A stretch of 64,000 bases of DNA from G963691885 sp963691885 (GCA_963691885.1 OY829843.1:3224001-3288000), one strand, 5' to 3'. Positions 16,723 to 25,768 are shown, counted from the first letter of the stretch. Notes: generated from the sequence alone by a model not told the origin. Program-made: numbers and translations.

Positions 16723-16741
16723 GTGTTCGGCGAACACTTTT
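16723..16741 (+). terminator. Rho-independent terminator after early operon
   Basis: GTGTTC-GGC-GAACAC followed by TTTT lies 16 bp after the DUF6362-like gene. The stem is short (6 bp) but perfect, so it probably ends or attenuates early transcription. Confidence 0.6.
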
Positions 16742-16928
16742 CGCGCGGACAAAAACGGCGGTTTAGGGTACATTTTTTGCCAAGCTTGCGAGAGGCGCGT
16801 CCGGGACGGGATGCCCACAAAGCAACGAAATTCCATCGAATTTGAGCGAAGTCACGGGTCCTTCCTGGCCGATATCCTATGCGGGCGGGCTCAGCGCGGG
16901 ATTTTCCTAGTGACGCCCTGAAAAAAGC

Positions 16929-17057
16929 CATTTCGTTTCGTTTGGCACAGAGCCCTGATGGCAGTCTGTCCGGCGGAACCGTTGGCGATGCGGCTATCGC
17001 TCACACGATTGATAAAACGAAACCGGGGTCGTGGTCATTTCGTTTCAAAGCGAAATG
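16929..17057. promoter_or_regulatory. Non-coding block with repeated CATTTCGTTTC motif
   Basis: The gap 16708-17092 has no convincing gene. The 11-mer CATTTCGTTTC occurs at 16929-16939 and 17036-17046. The second copy is half of a perfect inverted repeat, CATTTCG (17036-17042) and CGAAATG (17051-17057), 36 bp before the next start codon. TTTCGTTTCAA recurs at 19470-19480, ahead of another phage operon. These may be binding sites for a phage regulator or part of a leader for the next gene. Confidence 0.4.
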
Positions 17058-17092
17058 CCGCCGGTCTTTACCATCCATTTAACGAGGTCATT

Positions 17093-18349
17093 TTGAGCGC
17101 ACAGATCATCAATGTTGGTGACAAGGTTGAGATGGTCGCAGTCGGCGACCTGGCTTGCCATCCGGATAACCCGCGTCGGGGGAACCTTGATGAGATCCGC
17201 TCAAGCATCCGCGTCAACGGATTTTATGGCGCGTTGGTCGTTCAACGCTCCACCGGTCATATCCTTGCGGGTAATCACCGCTTCATGGCCGCAGAGGCCG
17301 AAGGTCTGGACCGGGTTCCGGTGATCTTTGTGGATGCCGATGATGAGGATGCAAAAGCCATTCTGGTTGGCGACAATCGCCTATCTGACTTGGCTGAAAA
17401 TGATCCGGAATTACTGGCAGCCTTGTTGCAAGCAATCCAATCCCGTGAAGAAGGCTTGACGGGCACGGGCTATTTAGATGACGACCTCGCCCAGATGCTG
17501 GCGCAAGCCGCCGGTGACATGGGGGCCGAGCTCGAAGGCGAAGATGATATTCCAGATACCCCGGCACTGCCGGTTACACAGCCCGGAGATCTATGGGTGC
17601 TTGGCAACCATCGTTTAATTTGTGGTGACGCGACCGTTGCCACCGATGTGGAGAGGTTGCTGGGCTCGGTCAAGCCGTTGCTCATGGTGACCGATCCGCC
17701 CTATGGGGTTGAGTACGACCCGAATTGGCGGAACAAGGCTGGGGCCGCAACGACCAAACGTACAGGCAAAGTGCTCAATGACGATCGCGCCGACTGGTAC
17801 GATGCCTGGGTCTTGTTTCCTGGTGATGTCGCCTATGTCTGGCATGGCGCTTTGCATGCAACGACGGTCGCTGACAGTTTGGAACGTGCTCAGTTCAACG
17901 TTCGCTCCCAGATCATTTGGGCCAAGGAGCGCTTGGTTCTAAGCCGGGGTGATTATCACTGGCAGCACGAGCCTTGTTGGTATGCGGTCAAAAAGACCGG
18001 CAAGGGACACTGGGCCGGGGATCGCAAGCAAACGACCCTATGGCAGATCTCCAGCCGCGACCAGGACGCAGAAACCGTTCATGGCACTCAGAAGCCCGTC
18101 GAATGTATGCGTCGTCCAATTCTGAATAACTCGAGCTCGGGTCAGGCTGTCTATGAGCCTTTCATGGGATCGGGAACGACCTTGATCGCAGCGGAAAGCA
18201 CGGGTCGAGTCTGCTATGGTGTGGAGTTGAATCCGGCTTATGTGGATGTCGCCATTACGCGCTGGCAAAACGTCACCGGTCAGAAAGCTATTTTGGATGG
18301 CGACAGCCGTTCGTTTGAAGAGATTAAAAACGAGAGGTCGGAAACGTGA
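17093..18349 (+). CDS. ParB-like domain fused to DNA methyltransferase
   Basis: 418 residues from TTG 17093 (GAGG just upstream); no ATG fits better and the frame to 16958 crosses the repeats. Residues about 10-110 are a ParB/sulfiredoxin-type domain (HPDNPRRGNLDEIRSSIRVNG, AGNHRFMAAEAEG). The C-terminal half is a beta-class amino-methyltransferase, with TDPPYGVEY as the catalytic motif and FMGSGTTLIAAE as the SAM site. Such fusions are common in phages and probably protect phage DNA from restriction. The end overlaps the next gene by 4 bases. Confidence 0.92.
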   Translation: MSAQIINVGDKVEMVAVGDLACHPDNPRRGNLDEIRSSIRVNGFYGALVVQRSTGHILAGNHRFMAAEAEGLDRVPVIFVDADDEDAKAILVGDNRLSDLAENDPELLAALLQAIQSREEGLTGTGYLDDDLAQMLAQAAGDMGAELEGEDDIPDTPALPVTQPGDLWVLGNHRLICGDATVATDVERLLGSVKPLLMVTDPPYGVEYDPNWRNKAGAATTKRTGKVLNDDRADWYDAWVLFPGDVAYVWHGALHATTVADSLERAQFNVRSQIIWAKERLVLSRGDYHWQHEPCWYAVKKTGKGHWAGDRKQTTLWQISSRDQDAETVHGTQKPVECMRRPILNNSSSGQAVYEPFMGSGTTLIAAESTGRVCYGVELNPAYVDVAITRWQNVTGQKAILDGDSRSFEEIKNERSET

Positions 18350-18573
18350 GACAGTCCAGACGTATGTCCTTTTTGGAATCGCTAACCAATGTTGCTGTTG
18401 GTTACGGTGTGGCGGTCACAGCGCAAATTGCGGTGTTTCCGCTGTTCGGTTTGGAAGTGTCCCTCTCTGATAATCTGGTGATCGGCGCGATCTTCACTGG
18501 CATCTCGATTTTACGCAGCTATACCCTGCGCCGGATCTTCGAAGAAATCCGGGTGCGGAAGGTCTGGGGCTGA
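18346..18573 (+). CDS. Small membrane protein (DUF7220-like)
   Basis: 75 residues. Two hydrophobic segments (about 14-33 and 40-58) flanked by basic residues suggest a two-pass inner-membrane protein. Pattern SFLESLTNVAVGYGVAVTAQ then GISILRSYTLRRIFE is that of a small phage family of unknown role. It overlaps the methyltransferase stop by 4 bases and ends 1 bp from the convergent gene. Confidence 0.75.
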   Translation: MRQSRRMSFLESLTNVAVGYGVAVTAQIAVFPLFGLEVSLSDNLVIGAIFTGISILRSYTLRRIFEEIRVRKVWG

Positions 18574-18574
18574 C

Positions 18575-19015
18575 TTATGCCTCGTCGTAGATCCGATAGA
18601 CCTGCTTGCCGCTGAATGACTGCTCGTTAACCACGTTGAGGCTGAGTTTTTTGCGCAGCACATTGCTGATCGCCCCGCGCACAGTGTGGGGTTGCCAGCC
18701 GGTGGCTTTCGTCAACTCTTCGATGGAAGCGCCCGAGCCGGTTTGAAGCATATCAATCAGGATGGACTGTTTGGTGATCCGCTTGGGTTTGGCCGTTTTA
18801 ACCTTTGTGGGCGCGGTGGCCTTTGGCGTTTCGATCCTGGTCAAACCAGCGGCCTGAAGGATTTGTTCGTGGGTTAGCTTGTGTTCGTTCATCAACTCCA
18901 TGACTCGATCAACGGCCTTCGATTTGTAATTGAACGATTTGGCTGTGGTTGGCGTTCCGGTGATGGTTTCGATCGCACGGGCCAATTGGCTGACTTTGAG
19001 TTTCTTGATTTCCAT
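18575..19015 (-). CDS. DUF3489-like protein
   Basis: 146 residues from MEIKKLKVSQ; the 34-residue upstream extension is out of keeping and overlaps another gene. A basic Lys/Pro/Thr-rich linker (KATAPTKVKTAKPKRITKQ) separates an N-terminal helical part from the C-terminal DUF3489 winged-helix-like part (LIDMLQTGSGASIEELTKAT, HTVRGAISNVLRKKL). The fold suggests DNA binding. It is the last of three leftward genes embedded in a rightward phage genome, a position typical of late regulators or morons. Confidence 0.82.
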   Translation of the reverse strand: MEIKKLKVSQLARAIETITGTPTTAKSFNYKSKAVDRVMELMNEHKLTHEQILQAAGLTRIETPKATAPTKVKTAKPKRITKQSILIDMLQTGSGASIEELTKATGWQPHTVRGAISNVLRKKLSLNVVNEQSFSGKQVYRIYDEA

Positions 19016-19019
19016 GGGC

Positions 19020-19196
19020 TTATCCTTTCTTGGAATTCTGTTGACCGAGTTCAAAGGCTTCGATGAGAGCTGCTTTGATGGACCAGACGGCGATGTCGTG
19101 AAAATCAAGCCTGTCACTATTTCGGGTCTCCAGTGTTTCGATCTGAAGATGGTTTGTGGCGATGGCTGAGAGGGCCTGTTCTACGTCTTTGTTCAT
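19020..19196 (-). CDS. Small protein (DUF6900-like, 58 aa)
   Basis: ATG at 19196, stop at 19020-19022, read directly from the sequence. It begins MNKDVEQALSAIATNHLQ and contains RLDFHDIAVWSIKAALIEAFE, the pattern of the small DUF6900-like family found with DUF3489 genes. It lies 4 bp ahead of the DUF3489-like gene and 15 bp after the next one, so the three are an operon. Helical, no membrane segment. Role unknown. Confidence 0.7.
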   Translation of the reverse strand: MNKDVEQALSAIATNHLQIETLETRNSDRLDFHDIAVWSIKAALIEAFELGQQNSKKG

Positions 19197-19211
19197 CGGC
19201 TGGCTCTCCGC

Positions 19212-19460
19212 TCAGTAGTTTTCATTGAAGGCGTAAAAGCGGACGGTATTGCCGCCCGGCATGTTGACCCGGGCAATCGGCGCATCAAGGTCAATTCGGC
19301 TGGTGTCGATCATATTGATCGCTTGGCTTTCGGTCTTGCCTGTGTGGTAGCCGATAAAGTGGGCGACCATTTCAATGAGCTCGTCCTGACTTGAGGCCCG
19401 GTTCCAAGGACGGGGCAATTCGGTGCTGCCGTCGTTCATCATGATGGCAATGCTGGTCAT
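19212..19460 (-). CDS. Small phage protein, unrecognised (82 aa)
   Basis: ATG at 19460 with AAAGGAAAA upstream. It begins MTSIAIMMNDG and contains SQDELIEMVAHFIGYHTGKTESQAINMID. First gene of the three-gene leftward operon. No known domain or membrane segment. Confidence 0.7.
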   Translation of the reverse strand: MTSIAIMMNDGSTELPRPWNRASSQDELIEMVAHFIGYHTGKTESQAINMIDTSRIDLDAPIARVNMPGGNTVRFYAFNENY

Positions 19461-19524
19461 GGATTTTCCTTTCGTTTCAAGCGTTTGGCTGAATTCAGTA
19501 ACGCTCTTAATCGAAAGGGCATCA

Positions 19525-19537
19525 AGTCTAATAGACT
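19525..19537. promoter_or_regulatory. Short palindrome between divergent operons
   Basis: AGTCTA-A-TAGACT is a perfect 6-bp inverted repeat in the 101-bp gap between the leftward three-gene operon and the rightward terminase genes. Its position suggests an operator for one or both promoters. No strong -35/-10 pair could be placed with confidence. Confidence 0.35.
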
Positions 19538-19561
19538 GTAATTAATCACTTTTTGGCGGTC

Positions 19562-20137
19562 ATGTCGGATAATACCCAGCCCATTTCTGTGATCTCGAGC
19601 CTGCTCGACATCTCCGAGCGGCGGGTCCAGCAGTTATCGAAAGCCGGTGTCATCCCGAAGGCGGCAAGGGGTCGGTACGAGCTTATTGGTTCGGTACGCG
19701 GCTATATCCGCCATCTGCGTGATCTCAATCTGAAGGGAGAGGCGGGGAACGCCGATTATGGAACGGAACGAGCCCGTTTGGTGAAGGCCAAGGCGGATCT
19801 TGCAGAGATGGAAGCCTCACAGATGCGAGGGGACTTGCTCTCTGCTCCTGACGTGAAAGTGGCCTGGACGGAAATCGTGGCGCTGATGCGGGCACGGCTG
19901 CTGGTGCTGCCTGACAAAATCGCACCGGTGGTTCATGAAACGACAAGCCTCAACCAAGCAAGGGACGTTATCAAAAAGGCGATCCACGAAGTGCTCACGG
20001 AAATTGCCGAAACCGACGTTGAAATCGTCCATCACATTGATGGGGACGAGAGTGCTGCAACAGGTGGCGAAACAAACGCTGGAAGCGGCAGCACCGCCTC
20101 CAGATCTGACCGTAAGTCAGTGGGCGGACAAAAATAG
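19562..20137 (+). CDS. Terminase small subunit (Nu1-like)
   Basis: 191 residues from ATG 19562; a TTG three codons earlier is possible. The N-terminus (SSLLDISERRVQQLSKAGVIPKAARGRYEL) is the Nu1-type winged helix that binds the cos site. The rest is a charged helical oligomerisation region (GTERARLVKAKADLAEMEASQ) typical of lambda gpNu1 relatives. The 3' part overlaps the large-subunit gene by about 90 bases in another frame, a usual arrangement for this pair. Confidence 0.88.
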   Translation: MSDNTQPISVISSLLDISERRVQQLSKAGVIPKAARGRYELIGSVRGYIRHLRDLNLKGEAGNADYGTERARLVKAKADLAEMEASQMRGDLLSAPDVKVAWTEIVALMRARLLVLPDKIAPVVHETTSLNQARDVIKKAIHEVLTEIAETDVEIVHHIDGDESAATGGETNAGSGSTASRSDRKSVGGQK

Positions 20138-21977
20138 ACGGTTGAGCTCAGAAGCGAGCTCCGAACCCGGACAATGGGTAACGGAACGGGCTGAGTATCA
20201 GCGAGGCATCATGAATGCCATTTCCGATGCCTCGGTAGAAACCGTGGTTGTGAAGACCTCGGCTCAGGTCGGCAAGACGGAATGCATCCTGAACACGGTT
20301 GGCTATCACGTTGATCAGGATCCATCACCCATCATGGTGGTAATGCCGACAGAACGTGATGCCGAGACCTGGTCGAAGGACCGCTTTGCACCCATGGCAC
20401 GGGATACACCGTGCCTTTATGGCAAGTTGTCGGATCCGAAGTCTCGGGATGGATCGAACAAGATCCTGCACAAGAAGTTTGTCGGGGGTCATTTGACGAT
20501 CGTTGGCGCGAACGCACCTTCGGGTTTGGCCATGCGTCCAATCCGGATCCTTCTGTGTGATGAAGTCGATCGTTACCCGCCCAGTGCGGGAGCGGAAGGT
20601 GACCCGGTTAATCTGGCGCGAAAGCGGACAGTGACGTTCTGGAACCGCAAGATCGTTCTGGTATCAACGCCGACGATCAAAGGCGTGAGCCGGATTGATG
20701 CGGCCTGGGAGGAAAGTGATAAACGACGGTTTTGGGTTGCTTGCCCGGATTGCGGAACCCATCAGGTCTTGCGATGGGAACAGGTCCATTGGGAAAAGGA
20801 CGCTGCTGGTGCCCACCTGCCGGAAACGGCTCACTACGTTTGTGAGGATTGTGGCTCCATTTGGTCGGATGCTCTGCGGTGGTCTGTGATTCGACATGGT
20901 GAATGGCGAGCAGAAAACCCTTTCGCCGGGATCGCAGGGTTCCATCTGAATGAAATTTATTCGCCATGGGTTCGATTAGAAAACATGGTGCGGGCATTTC
21001 TGTCTGCCAAAGGCCAAGGGGCCGAGGGTATGAAGACCTTCGTGAACACCTCTCTGGGTGAGACTTGGGTCGAGACCGGCGAAGCCCCGGACTGGGAGCG
21101 TTTGTACGATCAGCGTCAACAATGGTCACCGGGAACGGTCCCTGAAGGCGGTCTGTTTTTGACGGCGGGAGCCGATATTCAGAAAGACCGGATCGAAGTG
21201 GATGTCTGGGCCTGGGGACGTGGACTGGAAAGCTGGTTGGTGGATCACATCGTCATTGATGGTGGTCCGCAGAATCCAGATCCCTGGCTGAAACTTGAAG
21301 CTCTTTTGGACCAATCCTGGCCCCATGCAAGTGGAGCACATCTTCGTATTGCCAAACTGGCGGTCGATACCGGCTATGAAGCTTCGGCTGTCTACGCCTG
21401 GGCACGGCGGTTCGGTTTTGGTCAGGTTGCCCCCATCAAGGGCGTTGAAGGGTTCAATCGGTCCAGTCCTGTATCGGGGCCAACATTTGTTGATGCGACC
21501 GATGGCGGTAAGAAACTCAAACGTGGTGCCCGTCTTTGGACGGTTTCGGTCTCGACCTTCAAGTCTGAGACCTACCGTTTTCTCAGAGCGTCCCGCCCAA
21601 CGGATGAGGAGAGAGCCGAGGGTGCCGAGTATTTGCCGGGCACGGTTCATTTGCCGACATGGGTGGAGACGGAATGGCTGAAACAGCTGGTCGCCGAGCA
21701 GCTTGTCACCGTCAAGAACAAGCGCGGCTTCACACGCCTTGAATGGCAAAAACTGCGCGAACGCAATGAAGCTTTGGATTGCCGGGTCTATGCTCGGGCT
21801 GCGGCCTGGATTGCTGGGGCTGATCGATGGTCTGATGAAAAGTGGTCAGACCTGGAAGATCAGCTTGGCGTTCCGGCTGGAGATGCCGAAGCAGCGGGCA
21901 TGATCAACCGCCCGTCCAACCCGCCAACGGAAAAACGCCGTTCGGAATGGTTGGGGCGGCGCGAAAACTGGTTTTAA
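20040..21977 (+). CDS. Terminase large subunit (GpA family)
   Basis: About 645 residues if started at ATG 20040; GTG 20052 is nearly as good, and the longer frame to 19935 is not favoured. GpA hallmarks: TVVVKTSAQVGKTECILN (ATPase Walker A variant), ILLCDEVDRYP (Walker B), a CPDCGTHQ/CEDCGS zinc pair, and the nuclease region LTAGADIQKDRIEVDVWAWG with LAVDTGYEASAVYAW. It translocates and cuts phage DNA at the portal. GpA-type terminases usually package from cos sites. Confidence 0.94.
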   Translation: MGTRVLQQVAKQTLEAAAPPPDLTVSQWADKNRRLSSEASSEPGQWVTERAEYQRGIMNAISDASVETVVVKTSAQVGKTECILNTVGYHVDQDPSPIMVVMPTERDAETWSKDRFAPMARDTPCLYGKLSDPKSRDGSNKILHKKFVGGHLTIVGANAPSGLAMRPIRILLCDEVDRYPPSAGAEGDPVNLARKRTVTFWNRKIVLVSTPTIKGVSRIDAAWEESDKRRFWVACPDCGTHQVLRWEQVHWEKDAAGAHLPETAHYVCEDCGSIWSDALRWSVIRHGEWRAENPFAGIAGFHLNEIYSPWVRLENMVRAFLSAKGQGAEGMKTFVNTSLGETWVETGEAPDWERLYDQRQQWSPGTVPEGGLFLTAGADIQKDRIEVDVWAWGRGLESWLVDHIVIDGGPQNPDPWLKLEALLDQSWPHASGAHLRIAKLAVDTGYEASAVYAWARRFGFGQVAPIKGVEGFNRSSPVSGPTFVDATDGGKKLKRGARLWTVSVSTFKSETYRFLRASRPTDEERAEGAEYLPGTVHLPTWVETEWLKQLVAEQLVTVKNKRGFTRLEWQKLRERNEALDCRVYARAAAWIAGADRWSDEKWSDLEDQLGVPAGDAEAAGMINRPSNPPTEKRRSEWLGRRENWF

Positions 21978-21989
21978 GGAAAAACTCTG

Positions 21990-22199
21990 ATGACGTCTTG
22001 GTCAGGTACAGAACTGGCGGCGCTGAAACGCGCCTATGCCAGCGGGACGTTGCGCGTCAGCTATGACGGTAAATCCGTCGAATATGGATCGGCGGACGAT
22101 CTGCTCAGCCGGATCAGAACCATTGAGCGGGAGATTGCTGGAAGCAAGAAGCCTCTACCAGTTGCCGGGTTTGCTGGCTTTCGCCGAGGCAATTCCTGA
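21990..22199 (+). CDS. gpW-like head-tail joining protein
   Basis: 69 residues, ATG 21990 behind AAGGAAA. LAALKRAYASGTLRVSYDGKSVEYGSADDLLSRIRTIE is the typical gpW pattern. gpW seals the portal vertex after packaging. It sits between the terminase and portal genes as in lambda, and its stop overlaps the portal start. Confidence 0.9.
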   Translation: MTSWSGTELAALKRAYASGTLRVSYDGKSVEYGSADDLLSRIRTIEREIAGSKKPLPVAGFAGFRRGNS

Positions 22200-23695
22200 T
22201 GACGGTTAGCTGGTTGGATAGAGCCGTTGCGGTATTTGCACCCGTCACTGCCACAAAAAGAGCGTTGGCCCGTCAGGCGTTTGACGGTCTTGCTCGCGGT
22301 TACGATGGCGCGTCCAAGGGGCGCAGAACCGATGGCTGGCGAACTACTGGAACGTCTGCCGACACGGAAGTCGGTATGGCTAGTGCCCTGTTGCGCGATC
22401 GCATGCGTGATCTTGTCCGCAACAATCCGCATGCGGCCAAGGCTGTATCCGTTCTGGTCAACAACATCATCGGCGCGGGCATCATGCCTCGAGCCGTTTC
22501 GGGGAATGAAGAACTCGATAAGGCCGTCAACAAACTCTGGGGCCAATGGTCTCGCCAGTGTGATTCTGATGGTCAATTGGATTTCTACGGTCTTCAAACC
22601 CTGATTTGTCGGGAAATGGTCGAAGCCGGAGAGGTGCTGGTTCGTCGTCGACTGCGAAAGACCTCTGATGGCCTGAACGTTCCGATGCAACTCCAGATCC
22701 TCGAAGCGGATTTCTTGGATGCGACACGAAACGGCGAGACTGCCGGGAAAGACCGTCTTGTCCAGGGTGTGCAGTTCGATGGCATTGGCCGGAGAAAGGC
22801 CTACTGGATCCATGAGAGCCATCCCGGTGATGCCTTTGGTGCATTCCAAGGAGGCTTTCAAAGCAAGGCGATTTCTGCCGCCGATATCGTTCATGTTTAT
22901 GAGAAACAGCGTGTTCAGGTGCGCGGCGTTCCTTGGGGAGCGCCGGTCATCCGGTCTTTGCGGGATCTTGATGACTATGAGGTGGCTGAGATTGTCCGCA
23001 AGAAAACGGAAGCCTGTGTCACGGCGATTGTTTTTGGCGATGACGAAACCCAGCAGGGCGTTGCTCCGGCGGTGACCGATGCCGATGGTAAACGGGTCGA
23101 ACAGTTTGAGCCTGGGCTTATTGCCTATGCCCGTGGTGGCAAGGATATCAAGTTTAACCAGCCTGCCGCGACGGGAGGCTATGCGGAATATAAACGAGCC
23201 AGCCTTCACACCGTATCGGCGGGGTTTCGGGTTCCTTATGAATTGCTCACCGGTGACTTGAGCCAAGTGAATTACTCGTCAATCCGTGCCGGTCTCGTCG
23301 AGTTCAGGCTCATGATTGATGCTGTCCAATGGCAGTTGTTCATTCCCATGCTTTGCCAACCAGTTTGGAACTGGTTTACCGAGGCGGCATGGGTGGCGGG
23401 GCACATCCCTGAGCCAGTGGTGCCGGTTGAGTGGTCGCCACCGAAATTTGAAGCGGTCGATCCCATGAAAGATGCCATGGCGGATCTACTTTCCATTCGC
23501 TCCGGCACCATGACATTGGCGGAAGCCATCGCACGGCAAGGCCGCAATCCTGATGCCGTTCTGGCGGAGATCGCCAGTATGAACACAAAACTGGATGCAG
23601 CCGGGATCGTTTTGGACTCAGACCCAAGACGGGTCACCAAAACCGGGAGCGCGCAAACGACGGACGCTTTTGCCGCCACCGACACTACAGACTGA
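22199..23695 (+). CDS. Portal protein (lambda gpB family)
   Basis: 498 residues. Family features include RDRMRDLVRNNPHAAKAVSVLVNNIIG near the N-terminus, QILEADFLD, IRSLRDLDDYEVAEIVRKKTEACV, and the stem and clip region VNYSSIRAGLVEFRLMIDAVQW. It forms the dodecameric DNA channel at the capsid vertex and docks the terminase. Length is near the family norm (about 500). Confidence 0.95.
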   Translation: MTVSWLDRAVAVFAPVTATKRALARQAFDGLARGYDGASKGRRTDGWRTTGTSADTEVGMASALLRDRMRDLVRNNPHAAKAVSVLVNNIIGAGIMPRAVSGNEELDKAVNKLWGQWSRQCDSDGQLDFYGLQTLICREMVEAGEVLVRRRLRKTSDGLNVPMQLQILEADFLDATRNGETAGKDRLVQGVQFDGIGRRKAYWIHESHPGDAFGAFQGGFQSKAISAADIVHVYEKQRVQVRGVPWGAPVIRSLRDLDDYEVAEIVRKKTEACVTAIVFGDDETQQGVAPAVTDADGKRVEQFEPGLIAYARGGKDIKFNQPAATGGYAEYKRASLHTVSAGFRVPYELLTGDLSQVNYSSIRAGLVEFRLMIDAVQWQLFIPMLCQPVWNWFTEAAWVAGHIPEPVVPVEWSPPKFEAVDPMKDAMADLLSIRSGTMTLAEAIARQGRNPDAVLAEIASMNTKLDAAGIVLDSDPRRVTKTGSAQTTDAFAATDTTD

Positions 23696-23708
23696 AATCG
23701 AGGATCAA

Positions 23709-25736
23709 ATGGATAAAACCATTGAACTCCCGGCCATGCGCCGGGCGGCGGAGCTTGCGCCGAATTCAGCGGACCAGGAGGCCCGAACCATTGACGTGGT
23801 CTGGTCAACGGGAGCTCGGGTTCGACGCCAGCCTTTTTTGGGTGACCCTTACGATGAGGACCTGAGCCTTGAACCGGATCACGTTCGCCTTGAAAGGCTA
23901 AACGGTGGTGCGCCGTTTTTGAAGGTGCATGAAACCGGTGAGCTTAACGCTGTCATCGGTTCTGTTCTTCCAGACAGCGCGCGCCTTGAGAACGGTCAGG
24001 GTATCGCGACGATCCGGTTCTCTGAGCGAGACGAGGTCGAGCCGATTTGGCGCGACATAGTGGCAGGTCACATCCGGGCCGTTTCCATTGGCTATCAGGT
24101 TCACCGCTACGAGGTGAGCAAGTCGGAAGCAGGCAGGGAACTTTGGCGGGCTGTCGATTGGACCCCCTTTGAAATTTCTGCCGTGCCTGTTGGGGCAGAC
24201 CCTGCCGCAGGTTTTCGATCCAACCACACCACCCAAACACATGAGTGCGTCGTGCAACGTGGCGACGCTGAAGATTGCAGCAAAAGGAATTCCACCATGC
24301 ATGACGACGATACCCCCACCACCGAGGAAACTGAGATGACCGAAGATGCTGTGAGCACAGAGGATGCTCCCAAGGTTCAGGAGCCGCAGGAAAAGCGTGC
24401 CCTTGAGCAACGAAACAAGACGCCTGAGGTCCAGAAGCCCGATGCTGACGCATTGGTGACAAAGGCCCGTGATCTTGAGCGGGAACGTGTTTCGACCATC
24501 TTTGATCTGGCAGGCAAACTTGATCTGGAACGCAGCTTTGCCGACGATCTGGTAAAACGCGGCGTTTCGCTTGAGGAGGCACGTAAGGTCATTCTTGATC
24601 AGGTCGCCACCAAATCCGAAGAAACCCGAACCTTCTCGCAGGTTTCCGTTCCTCTTGGTGGTCAGGATGAACGTGTCACCCGCCGTCAGGCAGTGACCAG
24701 TGCATTGTTGCATCGCTACAGCCCGACCCTATTCCCGTTGGAAGATGCGGCCCGTGAATATCGTGGCATGACCCTGATGGAATTGGCACGGGAAAGCCTT
24801 GCCAATGCAGGCGAGAACACCCGAGGTCTGTCCCGAGACGAGGTTGCGACCCGCGCACTCCATTCCACGTCGGATTTTCCGGAGATCCTGGCCGCTGTCA
24901 CCAACAAGACGCTTCGTCAGGCTTACGATGCTTATCCCCGGACCTTCACGCGTTTCTGTCGACAGGTTCTGGCCACGGATTTCAAGGCCATGCACCGGGT
25001 CCAGTTGGGCGAAGCGCCCCAGCTCTTGAAGGTCAACGAAAGTGGCGAATTCAAACGGGGAACGCTTGGCGAGTCCAAGGAAAGCTACCGTATCGAAACC
25101 TATGGGCGGGTCGTTGCAATTACCCGTCAGGTTTTGATCAATGACGATCTGGATGCCTTTACCCGGATCCCCGCCATGTACGGCAATTCCATCGCTCAGC
25201 TTGAAAGTGATGTTGTATGGGGCATCATTACCTCCAACCCGGCAATGGCCGACAACAAGGCACTCTTCCACGGCGACCATAAGAACCTGGCCGGGACCGG
25301 CGCTGCGCTGTCTGTGGATGCTGTTGGTGCGGCTCGTGCCTCCATGGCCAAACAAACTGGTCTGGATAAGAAGACGGTTTTGAACATCCGTCCGTCTTTC
25401 CTCATCGTCCCTGCCGCTTTGGAATTGAAGGCCGAGCAGATGGTGGCACAGAACATTGTACCCGCCGACACTGCCAATGTGGTGCCTCAGTCCATTCGCA
25501 CGTTGTCGCCGATTTCTGAACCGCGTCTGGATGCGGTGAGTGAAACGGCTTGGTACTTGGCGGCAAACCCGAACCAGATCGACACCATCGAATATGCCTA
25601 TCTGGAGGGCCAGCAAGGAGCCTATATCGAAACCAGAAACGGCTTCGATGTGGACGGCGTTGAGATTAAGTGCCGATTGGATTTTGGAGCCAAAGCCATT
25701 GACTGGCGTGGACTGTTCAAGAACCCCGGCGCGTAA
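23709..25736 (+). CDS. Prohead protease fused to major capsid protein
   Basis: 675 residues from ATG 23709. Residues about 1-200 are a U35-type prohead protease, with His in FLKVHETGELN and Ser in RAVSIGYQVHRYE. A charged, low-complexity scaffold-like stretch follows (about 200-270, TPTTEETEMTEDAVSTED). From about 370 to the end it is a major capsid protein (FKAMHRVQLGEAPQLLKVNE, SDVVWGIITSNPAM, GVEIKCRLDFGAKAIDWRG). The protease presumably frees the capsid subunit by self-cleavage. Fusion is known in a subset of phages; most encode the two separately. Confidence 0.92.
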   Translation: MDKTIELPAMRRAAELAPNSADQEARTIDVVWSTGARVRRQPFLGDPYDEDLSLEPDHVRLERLNGGAPFLKVHETGELNAVIGSVLPDSARLENGQGIATIRFSERDEVEPIWRDIVAGHIRAVSIGYQVHRYEVSKSEAGRELWRAVDWTPFEISAVPVGADPAAGFRSNHTTQTHECVVQRGDAEDCSKRNSTMHDDDTPTTEETEMTEDAVSTEDAPKVQEPQEKRALEQRNKTPEVQKPDADALVTKARDLERERVSTIFDLAGKLDLERSFADDLVKRGVSLEEARKVILDQVATKSEETRTFSQVSVPLGGQDERVTRRQAVTSALLHRYSPTLFPLEDAAREYRGMTLMELARESLANAGENTRGLSRDEVATRALHSTSDFPEILAAVTNKTLRQAYDAYPRTFTRFCRQVLATDFKAMHRVQLGEAPQLLKVNESGEFKRGTLGESKESYRIETYGRVVAITRQVLINDDLDAFTRIPAMYGNSIAQLESDVVWGIITSNPAMADNKALFHGDHKNLAGTGAALSVDAVGAARASMAKQTGLDKKTVLNIRPSFLIVPAALELKAEQMVAQNIVPADTANVVPQSIRTLSPISEPRLDAVSETAWYLAANPNQIDTIEYAYLEGQQGAYIETRNGFDVDGVEIKCRLDFGAKAIDWRGLFKNPGA

Positions 25737-25768
25737 CACGGGCTTTTCATAATCATTTCTGACGTGAC

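Noticed and set aside
22061..23266. 401-aa reverse-strand open frame
   Set aside because: Lies opposite the portal gene and has no ribosome site or family pattern; it is a codon-bias shadow.
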